Assembly: GCA_017650505.1 (NCBI GenBank)
Contig: JAGCET010000018.1
Coordinates: 1 to 13,795 of the forward strand
Direction: 5' to 3'
Origin: Alphaproteobacteria bacterium
Lineage (GTDB): Bacteria > Pseudomonadota > Alphaproteobacteria > Rs-D84
Length of the DNA stretch: 13,795 nt
Shown here piece after piece: positions 1 to 5,286 of the stretch. The notes under the pieces are model-generated. The model was not told the origin of the DNA and ran no database searches. It saw nothing but the letters and a program-made list of their open reading frames with translations. Position 1 is the first letter of the stretch. Each line of letters begins with the position of its first letter. Both the position numbers and the translations under genes were made by a program.

Positions 1-77
1 CCACGGCGTGCAGATGCCGCGGCCGCTTCGACCCCGGCGTGTCCCCCACCGATAACAATGACATCAAATTGTTTCAT
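1..77 (-). CDS. mnmG: MnmG (GidA) tRNA uridine-modification enzyme, N-terminal fragment
   Basis: Only the first 25 codons are in the window; the gene runs off the left edge. The visible peptide starts MKQFDVIVIGGGHAGVEAA, the FAD-binding Rossmann glycine motif (GGGHAG at residues 10-15) in the wording typical of MnmG. MnmG works with MnmE in the cytoplasm to install the carboxymethylaminomethyl group on U34 of certain tRNAs. Its ATG shares one base with the fabG stop codon (TAATG), so it is probably translated by coupling to fabG. Another flavoprotein with the same motif cannot be fully excluded from 25 residues, but the HAGVEAA wording strongly favours MnmG. Confidence 0.85.
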   Translation of the reverse strand, partial: MKQFDVIVIGGGHAGVEAAAASARR

Positions 78-805
78 TAAAAACGTCCAAGTCCGCCGTT
101 GATGTGTAATGTTTGGCCGTTTATATATGACGCTTCATCGGATGCCAAAAACACGCACACATTTGCAATGTCGTCTGGTTCGCCAAATCGACCAGCCGGA
201 ATTTGCGCAAGATAGTTCTTTTTCAATTCTTCGGACAAAACATCGGTCATTGGTGTTTTGATGAATCCCGGCGCAATTGCGTTTGCAGTGATTCCACGCG
301 ATGCGACTTCGGCCGCAATGGATTTTGTCATTGCAATCATTCCACCCTTAGACGCCGCATAGTTTGCCTGGCCCGCGCCACCAATAACACCGATAATGGA
401 CGCCATATTTATGATACGACCGAACCGTTGCTTCATCATCGGCATAATCGCGGCCCTGCACATTTTGAAACAAGACCGCAGGTTTGTATTCATAACATTA
501 TCGAATTGTTCATCGGTCATACGCATCAGCAATGTGTCTGCGGTAATTCCGGCATTGTTCACCAACACGTCAATGCGACCACATTTTTCAATCGTATCCA
601 TAACCAATTCGACCGCCGCGCCTTCGGCCGCCAAATCACACGGAATTTTCACATAAGAATCATCAAATTCAGAATTCAATTTCGCGATATTACGCCCCGA
701 CACAACAACTTTGGCCCCCGCCTGTTTCATTTTGTGCGCAATTGCACCACCGATTCCGCCCGTTGCGCCGGTTATTAAAACAACTTTATCTTTTAAATCG
801 AACAT
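77..805 (-). CDS. fabG: 3-oxoacyl-[acyl-carrier-protein] reductase FabG
   Basis: This is a 242-residue classical short-chain dehydrogenase/reductase, the usual FabG length. It reduces 3-oxoacyl-ACP with NADPH in the first reductive step of each fatty-acid elongation cycle. Visible motifs are the cofactor loop TGATGGIG (residues 12-19), NNAG (83-86), and the catalytic set N108, S136 (NMAS), Y149 and K153 (YAASK), then the PG motif (179-180). The C-terminus carries the INGQTLHINGG wording typical of FabG. The start is supported by an AAAGGAAA ribosome-binding site six bases upstream. It lies 24 bases after a small unknown gene that separates it from fabD, and overlaps mnmG by one base. Other SDR enzymes share these motifs, but closeness to fabD supports FabG. 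No acpP follows it, unlike the common fabD-fabG-acpP order. Confidence 0.95.
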   Translation of the reverse strand: MFDLKDKVVLITGATGGIGGAIAHKMKQAGAKVVVSGRNIAKLNSEFDDSYVKIPCDLAAEGAAVELVMDTIEKCGRIDVLVNNAGITADTLLMRMTDEQFDNVMNTNLRSCFKMCRAAIMPMMKQRFGRIINMASIIGVIGGAGQANYAASKGGMIAMTKSIAAEVASRGITANAIAPGFIKTPMTDVLSEELKKNYLAQIPAGRFGEPDDIANVCVFLASDEASYINGQTLHINGGLGRF

Positions 806-829
806 TTCTTTTCCTTTTTTTTAAGCGTA

Positions 830-1063
830 TTATTTTGATTGTATTTTACCCATTCCAAGATTTTTTTGCGACATTGCCTTTGAAAAGAACAAATTCACAC
901 CATATTCCACCGTTGTCATCGGGGTTATGGTCATTTTGAACCAATTATTATAAACCAGATTACAATTTTCCTGGGCATCGCGCACTAAATCAATAGTAAA
1001 TTGAATTGCGGTCTTTATATCTGTTCTTGTATCAAATTTAACAACAGTTTTTTCTGCACCCAT
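830..1063 (-). CDS. Small unrecognised protein between fabD and fabG (77 aa)
   Basis: I do not recognise this protein. The open frame extends upstream into fabD, but the start chosen here is the ATG at 1063-1061, because a GAGGTG ribosome-binding site lies seven bases before it, formed by the last two sense codons of fabD. This gives 77 residues starting MGAEKTVVKFD and ending GMGKIQSK, with only two bases between the fabD stop and this ATG. The protein is polar and mostly helical-looking, with no signal peptide or clear membrane segment; a short hydrophobic patch (VEYGVNLFF) sits about two thirds along. It is very likely coupled to fabD and co-transcribed with fabG. A phasin-like or acyl-carrier-related role would be a guess. 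Confidence that it is a real gene is fairly high; function is unknown. Confidence 0.75.
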   Translation of the reverse strand: MGAEKTVVKFDTRTDIKTAIQFTIDLVRDAQENCNLVYNNWFKMTITPMTTVEYGVNLFFSKAMSQKNLGMGKIQSK

Positions 1064-1065
1064 TC

Positions 1066-1941
1066 TTACACCTCTAATTTTTTTCCTTCCATGTCGCCAC
1101 AAATGCGTTTAGTCAGGCCGGTCAAAACCGCGCCCGGTCCAACCTCTATTGTTTCCGTAATCCCCATATTATGCATTGCCAAAACACTTTCGCGCCAACG
1201 CACCCCATGTGTGATTTGGTAAACCAAGCAATCGCGAATTTCATTGGGGTCGCTGATTGGTGTACATGTTTTATTCGAAATCAACGGCGCCACCGGAGTC
1301 TTGATTTCTGTTTGCGCCAATGCCGCACGCATTTCGTCCGCAGCAGGCGCCTGAATCCGACAATGAACCGGCACAGACAATGCCAATGGCATAGCCCTGC
1401 GTGCGCCCGCCGCCGTGGCATCCGCCAGTGTTTTTTCAACAATTTCTTTTGCCCCGGAAATCACAACCTGGCCCGGGGAATTATCGTTTGCGACATCACA
1501 ATCATTTCTCGCACATATTTCACGAACGACATCTATGTCTAGTCCCAAAATCACCGCGGTAAGGCCATGGCCAATTGGTACCGCACGTTGCATCGCATCA
1601 CCACGAAGGCGCAGAAGTTTCGCGGCATCCGCTAATGATAACGCACCCGCCGCACAAAGCGCCGTATATTCACCCAATGAATGCCCCGCAACATATTCGG
1701 TGAGTGGCACACCCGACGCACGCAACATTGCAATAGACGTTGCCATAATTGCGGGCTGAACATTTGTTGTCAATGTTAAATCTTCCATTGGTCCGTTAAA
1801 GATAATATCGGACAGTTTTTGATTTAACGCATCATCCACTTCGTCAAAGACCGCGCGCGCGGCGGCACTGTTTTCATAAAGTTCGCGTCCCATACCAACG
1901 GCTTGCGAACCTTGGCCCGGGAAAACAAGTATAGATGACAT
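1066..1941 (-). CDS. fabD: Malonyl-CoA:ACP transacylase FabD
   Basis: FabD moves malonyl groups from CoA to acyl carrier protein, supplying the extender unit for fatty-acid synthesis. From the chosen start the protein has 291 residues, close to the usual ~310. Visible motifs are GQGSQ (residues 9-13), the nucleophile elbow GHSLGEY with catalytic S88, the conserved Arg R113, and the His region SVPVHC with catalytic H193. The C-terminal EVGPGAVLTGL is also typical. A GTG lies two codons upstream (1947-1945), but the AAAGGT ribosome-binding site is spaced six bases from the ATG at 1941 and abuts the GTG, so the ATG is preferred. It follows queH by 30 bases and runs into the small gene at 1063. 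Confidence 0.95.
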   Translation of the reverse strand: MSSILVFPGQGSQAVGMGRELYENSAAARAVFDEVDDALNQKLSDIIFNGPMEDLTLTTNVQPAIMATSIAMLRASGVPLTEYVAGHSLGEYTALCAAGALSLADAAKLLRLRGDAMQRAVPIGHGLTAVILGLDIDVVREICARNDCDVANDNSPGQVVISGAKEIVEKTLADATAAGARRAMPLALSVPVHCRIQAPAADEMRAALAQTEIKTPVAPLISNKTCTPISDPNEIRDCLVYQITHGVRWRESVLAMHNMGITETIEVGPGAVLTGLTKRICGDMEGKKLEV

Positions 1942-1971
1942 AATCACACCTTTGGTTATGTTATACGTGGA

Positions 1972-2535
1972 TTATACTTTACGAATACTGAATTCGCAAC
2001 CGCAATAATTTTGACGGTAAAAATCAATTTCACGATTGATTTTTTGACGCAATTTTTCGTCCCATTTTATCGGCATATATCGCACATCATCCAATGCAGA
2101 TTCGGCCGACATATCTACTTGATTTTGGTCTTTATGACGCGACACGCCAAGCACCGATGCCACCGCATTATATCCGTTTTCACGTGCGAACCTTTTTGCA
2201 TATTCAAACCGGTACGCAAAGCAAACACTGCAACGGTCGCCGCGTTCGGGTTCGGATTCCAATCCACGCACGGCCGCGCGCCATGCGTCGTGGTCATATT
2301 CACCAATTTTGTACTTTACGCCCAATTTTTTACAGTATTTAATCTGTTCATTCATACGCCGCGTGTATTCGCTTTCGGGATAAATATTTGGATTAAAAAA
2401 CAGAACAATAAAATCGTCCACCCCGGGGATTTCGCCGTATACAAGTTGTTTAATTGCACCCGCGCTGCACGGCGCACAACAAGATACCAAAACAAGTTTT
2501 ATATGTTCCATGACTTTATCTTTGCAAATTCCCAT
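1972..2535 (-). CDS. queH: Epoxyqueuosine reductase QueH
   Basis: This 187-residue protein matches the QueH (formerly DUF208) family, which carries out the last step of queuosine synthesis, reducing epoxyqueuosine to queuosine at position 34 of GUN-anticodon tRNAs. It is unrelated in sequence to the cobalamin-dependent enzyme QueG. The cysteines expected to hold the iron-sulfur cluster and iron are visible: the CCAPC motif (C19, C20, C23), RCSVCF (C102, C105) and the C-terminal YCGC (C178, C180). The NPNIYPESEY stretch and SRHKD segment are also family-like. Neither possible start has a good ribosome-binding site; the Met at residue 9 (2511) would place the CC motif closer to the N-terminus, as in many homologues, and is a reasonable alternative. 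It sits between small unknown genes and fabD. Confidence 0.92.
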   Translation of the reverse strand: MGICKDKVMEHIKLVLVSCCAPCSAGAIKQLVYGEIPGVDDFIVLFFNPNIYPESEYTRRMNEQIKYCKKLGVKYKIGEYDHDAWRAAVRGLESEPERGDRCSVCFAYRFEYAKRFARENGYNAVASVLGVSRHKDQNQVDMSAESALDDVRYMPIKWDEKLRQKINREIDFYRQNYCGCEFSIRKV

Positions 2536-2560
2536 TATCGTATTTTGGTAAAGAATAGTT

Positions 2561-2671
2561 TTACCTATTACGTTTCTTTAGAATCGGTTCGCGTAGTTGA
2601 TATCCAATAAAATCAAAGAAACCCGCATTTGGCGACTCTGATTCACCAAGACGACAATAAGGTTTTAACAT
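2561..2671 (-). CDS. Possible short unrecognised protein (36 aa)
   Basis: A 36-codon frame starts MLKPYCRLGESESPNAGFF and ends LKKRNR. It has a well-placed ribosome-binding site (AAGGGA, about seven bases before the ATG) and an in-frame stop six codons upstream, so the ATG is the natural start. It overlaps the end of the 93-residue gene by 29 bases in another frame and ends 25 bases before the queH start. It has one cysteine, an aromatic centre (GFFDFIGYQ) and a basic tail. I do not recognise it. It could be a real small protein, a regulatory leader for queH, or chance; its good start signal is the main argument for it. Confidence 0.4.
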   Translation of the reverse strand: MLKPYCRLGESESPNAGFFDFIGYQLREPILKKRNR

Positions 2672-2924
2672 TGAATTTTCCCTTTTTCACCGTTTGGTTT
2701 TTTAACCATGGAAAATTATTTTTGGAACAATGATAGTTAATTGTTTTTGTTTCTTTTGCGATTTGCACATAAATTTCTGATTCGTTTTCTTGTTGCACAT
2801 AGTTTATCATCTGTTGAATTTCTAAATCACCAAACATGGCTACACGCACTTGGTTTGCTATACCATCATCATACCGTGGATACGACATTACTGTATATGT
2901 AGTATATTTTACATTCTTTGACAT
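2643..2924 (-). CDS. Unrecognised small protein (93 aa)
   Basis: I do not recognise this 93-residue protein, which starts MSKNVKYTTYTVMSYPRY. It is polar, with no signal peptide or membrane segment, and looks mixed alpha/beta; the C-terminal third is lysine-rich (NQTVKKGKFNVK). The start is well supported by an AAAAGGAT ribosome-binding site. The bases around its start are almost the same as those of the neighbouring 105-residue gene (AAAAGGAT, zero or one base, then AAACTATGTC), and both proteins start MS(K/Q)N and share KYT soon after, so the pair may be diverged copies. The reading frame looks more AT-rich than metG or fabD. It lies 20 bases after the 105-residue gene. Confidence 0.7.
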   Translation of the reverse strand: MSKNVKYTTYTVMSYPRYDDGIANQVRVAMFGDLEIQQMINYVQQENESEIYVQIAKETKTINYHCSKNNFPWLKNQTVKKGKFNVKTLLSSW

Positions 2925-2944
2925 AGTTTATCCTTTTATGTTGT

Positions 2945-3262
2945 CTATATTTTCCCTCTGGCTCTATCTATTTTATCGGCATAATTTCTTACAAACCAAC
3001 TAAACTGTCTAAACGGAACCGTTCGCCACAACCTGTTGTTATAGACCATCCATTTGTCTGTTTTGGGTGTTTTTTGCTTTACGCTATTGGCGCCATGTAT
3101 ATTATAACAAGTGATTTTCCGTACGACTTCTACTGGCGCACTAAATTTACAAATCATTTCTTTTACTTGTTCTATAAGTTCGTCTACGTCTTCAATTTCT
3201 GGTTTAAAATCACCTGTTACTAATCTAATTGTATATTTGATTTCTTTTTTGTTCTGCGACAT
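2945..3262 (-). CDS. Unrecognised small protein (105 aa)
   Basis: I do not recognise this 105-residue protein. It starts MSQNKKEIKYTIRLVTGDF, followed by an acidic helix-like stretch (residues 20-37, EIEDVDELIEQVKEMI), then a basic aromatic C-terminal half (WMVYNNRLWRTVPFRQFSWF, residues 71-90) ending DRARGKI. There is no signal peptide or membrane segment. The acidic-then-basic layout could suit a nucleic-acid- or protein-binding role, but that is a guess. An AAAAGGATG ribosome-binding site supports the start. It follows metG by 43 bases with no terminator seen, so is probably co-transcribed, and is 20 bases before the similar-looking 93-residue gene. Codon use looks AT-rich compared with metG, which may mean later acquisition. 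Confidence 0.75.
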   Translation of the reverse strand: MSQNKKEIKYTIRLVTGDFKPEIEDVDELIEQVKEMICKFSAPVEVVRKITCYNIHGANSVKQKTPKTDKWMVYNNRLWRTVPFRQFSWFVRNYADKIDRARGKI

Positions 3263-3305
3263 AGTTTCATCCTTTTGTTAAAAACTACATCTCTCTCCAT
3301 ATTTT

Positions 3306-4928
3306 TTATTCATTATTCAATTCAACCCGCGTGAACAGGTTTTCAGGCACGGTGAATTTTTCACCATCTTTTATCCTGTGTTCATATTTTGTTGGCCAGT
3401 CCAGGTCGTGTTTAGTTTCAAATATGTTTTGTATTTTTTCCGCCGCGTCCGGAATAAAGGGTGCAGACACGCGCGCAAACAAATCTATGATTTGGAAACA
3501 TTCATTCAACGTGCGGCCCGCGCCCGCGGTATCGCCGTTTTTGACCGCCGCCCACGGTTCACGTTCCGTCATATATTCATTCGCAATTCCATAAATATCG
3601 CGCAATGCGGTAATAGATTTCCGGAATTCGCACGCATCCAATGCCGCCGTCAATTCGGTCAGTTTTTCATTTATGCGCGTGGCCAGTGCTTCATCCATCG
3701 CACCGCCGGCCGGCACCGTATCGCCAAAGTTCTTGTTTGATAATTTGCATACACGCGACACAAAGTTGCCAAGTAAACCGTTCAAATCTTTGTTCACAAT
3801 TTCGGCGAAACGCATCATTGTAAAGTCTGTATCGTCTGTTTCCGGTGCGGATGCAAGCAACGCATATCGCCAACAATCAGACGGCGCGATATCCAATGCC
3901 GCGTCCAAAAATATTCCGTTGCCGGTGGATTTAGCAATTTTTGCACCTTCGAAATTAAGGAAATTCATAGATTTTAACATATCTACGGTTTTCCAATTAT
4001 CGTTCATTGCCAATTCTTGTTCCGGGAAAAATACAGAATGAAATTTTACATTGTCTTTACCCATAAATTGCGCATAAAAGCAATCATTGTTTTTCCACCA
4101 AGATGCCCAATCATCGGTTGCAGCCTGGGAAATAGAAACATACCCCCACGGCGCATCAAACCAAACATAAAACACTTTGTTTTCATATCCGGGTTTATTT
4201 ACCGGAATACCCCATGATAAATCACGGGTAATAGATGTATCACGTAACCCTTCGTTTGCCCAACCCATCGCAATAGCAGACGCAGTTTTTGACCATTTTG
4301 GTGCATGGGTTTTCAGCCACTGCTTCCATTTTTCTTCCATTTTAGAAGCCAAGAAAAACAGATTTTTTGTTTTTCGCATTTCAATATTGGTTGAACCAGA
4401 AATAGCCGAACGTGGATTTTTTAACTCGGTGGCTTCGTATGTAGCACTGCACTTGTCACATTGATCGCCACGTGCATTTTCGTAACCACAATTTGGGCAT
4501 GTTCCGTTTAATTGACGATCCGCCAAGAACATACCATCATCTACACTGTATGGTTGGATTGTTTCGCGTTCTTCAATTAAACCTTGTTCGTCAAGACGCG
4601 TGAACAAATCGTGCACCAGTTCTTCTTGTAGTTTTGTGTGGGTACGACCAAATAAATCAAATGACAATTTAAAATTATTAAAAGCCTTTAATTGTTTTTC
4701 ATAATATTTATTGTTGTATTCAAGAATCGACATATTTTCACGTGCCGCCCCAACAATAGCGGTTGTACCATGTTCATCAGCCCCACATACATACAGAACA
4801 TCACGCCCCATAGCACGACAAAAACGCGCGTATATATCACTTGGCAAATAAGCACCAACCAAATGCCCAATATGCAATTCGCCGTTCACGTATGGTAATG
4901 CCGAAGTTATAAGATATTTTTGACCCAT
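3306..4928 (-). CDS. metG: Methionyl-tRNA synthetase (MetRS)
   Basis: MetRS attaches methionine to initiator and elongator tRNA-Met in the cytoplasm. This 540-residue class I synthetase has the HIGH signature (residues 19-22), a single zinc knuckle CPNC...CDKC (C144, C147, C157, C160) of the E. coli-like type, the methionine-pocket region FYVWFDAPWGY (253-263), and GKDN (290-293). The second class I signature, normally KMSKS, is KIAKS here (330-334), keeping both lysines and the last serine. The helical anticodon-binding domain fills the C-terminal third, and the protein ends without the C-terminal EMAP-like tRNA-binding domain found in longer MetRS. A strong AGGGGG site lies six bases before the ATG. 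A terminator hairpin lies directly upstream, so most transcription may be controlled there. Confidence 0.96.
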   Translation of the reverse strand: MGQKYLITSALPYVNGELHIGHLVGAYLPSDIYARFCRAMGRDVLYVCGADEHGTTAIVGAARENMSILEYNNKYYEKQLKAFNNFKLSFDLFGRTHTKLQEELVHDLFTRLDEQGLIEERETIQPYSVDDGMFLADRQLNGTCPNCGYENARGDQCDKCSATYEATELKNPRSAISGSTNIEMRKTKNLFFLASKMEEKWKQWLKTHAPKWSKTASAIAMGWANEGLRDTSITRDLSWGIPVNKPGYENKVFYVWFDAPWGYVSISQAATDDWASWWKNNDCFYAQFMGKDNVKFHSVFFPEQELAMNDNWKTVDMLKSMNFLNFEGAKIAKSTGNGIFLDAALDIAPSDCWRYALLASAPETDDTDFTMMRFAEIVNKDLNGLLGNFVSRVCKLSNKNFGDTVPAGGAMDEALATRINEKLTELTAALDACEFRKSITALRDIYGIANEYMTEREPWAAVKNGDTAGAGRTLNECFQIIDLFARVSAPFIPDAAEKIQNIFETKHDLDWPTKYEHRIKDGEKFTVPENLFTRVELNNE

Positions 4929-4945
4929 TTTTACCCCCTGTTTAT

Positions 4946-4970
4946 AAAAAAGACGCCAAACGGGGCGTCA
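4946..4970 (-). terminator. Rho-independent terminator upstream of metG
   Basis: Read on the minus strand, the six-base stem GACGCC/GGCGTC encloses a CCGTTT loop and is followed directly by six Ts. It lies about 100 bases after tRNA-Val and ends 17 bases before the metG ATG. It can end the tRNA transcript, or act as an attenuator in a tRNA-metG transcript, since no separate metG promoter was seen between it and the ATG. Confidence 0.8.
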
Positions 4971-4984
4971 CCAGAATCCCGTTT
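4958..4984 (-). promoter_or_regulatory. Possible antiterminator or pseudoknot pairing in the metG leader
   Basis: On the minus strand, AAACGGG (4984-4978) is exactly complementary to CCCGTTT (4964-4958). The second segment is the whole loop of the metG-proximal terminator plus one stem base. The pairing could compete with the terminator fold, or form a pseudoknot with it. This is seen in sequence; that it regulates metG is inference, and a 7-base match within 20 bases could be chance. Confidence 0.35.
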
Positions 4985-5072
4985 AATGTTTTTGTAAAAA
5001 TTATTTGCACATTCGCATTGTTTGTTCTCTTGAATCTTGTCCGTCTGCGCTCGCTTTGCTCGCTTGAAAATT

Positions 5073-5149
5073 TGGTGGGTGGTATTGGACTCGAACCAAC
5101 GACCTTTACGATGTCAACGTAACGCTCTAACCAACTGAGCTAACCACCC
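5073..5149 (-). tRNA. tRNA-Val (anticodon GAC)
   Basis: A 77-base tRNA folds cleanly on the minus strand: acceptor GGGTGGT/ACCACCC, D stem GCTC/GAGC, anticodon stem TTACG/CGTAA with loop TTGACAT, T stem GTTGG/CCAAT with loop TTCGAGT, discriminator A and an encoded CCA end. The anticodon GAC (plus-strand positions 5113-5115) reads valine codons GUC and GUU. It has its own promoter upstream and a terminator about 100 bases downstream. Confidence 0.97.
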
Positions 5150-5161
5150 AAGGCGAAACGA

Positions 5162-5189
5162 ATTATAACAAAGATTTTCACGATTGCAA
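5162..5189 (-). promoter_or_regulatory. Sigma-70-like promoter for tRNA-Val
   Basis: On the minus strand a TTGCAA -35 box (5189-5184), a 16-base spacer and a perfect TATAAT -10 box (5167-5162) lie just upstream of the tRNA, whose first base is 5149. The start of transcription would fall near 5155, giving a short 5' leader for processing. It could also drive metG by read-through of the terminator. Confidence 0.75.
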
Positions 5190-5195
5190 GTTTTT

Positions 5196-5281
5196 AGTGG
5201 TTAGTGTAAGTGGTTAGTAGTATCTGGAACAATCCCATCATTACGAAATGATTCTAGATACATTCACTAACACTAACCACT
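5196..5281. repeat. Imperfect hairpin repeat with iterated arms (REP/MITE-like)
   Basis: The outer 12 bases are a perfect inverted repeat (AGTGGTTAGTGT at 5196-5207 against 5270-5281). Inside are matching GTATCT/AGATAC (5220-5225, 5256-5261) and a central ATCATT-ACGA-AATGAT hairpin (5237-5252). The left arm repeats AGTGGTTAGTG/A twice and the right arm repeats CACTAA twice. It fills the gap between pheT and the tRNA-Val promoter. Neither strand shows a T-run after the stem, so it is not a standard Rho-independent terminator. It may be a dispersed palindromic repeat or an mRNA 3'-end stabiliser; a single window cannot tell. Confidence 0.6.
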
Positions 5282-5286
5282 CATAC

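Noticed and set aside
1942..1947. GTG start two codons upstream for fabD
   Set aside because: The ribosome-binding site abuts the GTG and is correctly spaced only for the ATG at 1941.
4936..4946. TATAAA after the terminator as a metG -10 box
   Set aside because: No -35 match lies at proper spacing, and transcription would start inside the ribosome-binding site.
5049..5065. Direct repeat GCTCGCTT in two copies after tRNA-Val
   Set aside because: It is too short and single-paired to call an attachment site or repeat family; no integrase or tRNA 3' duplicate is present nearby.
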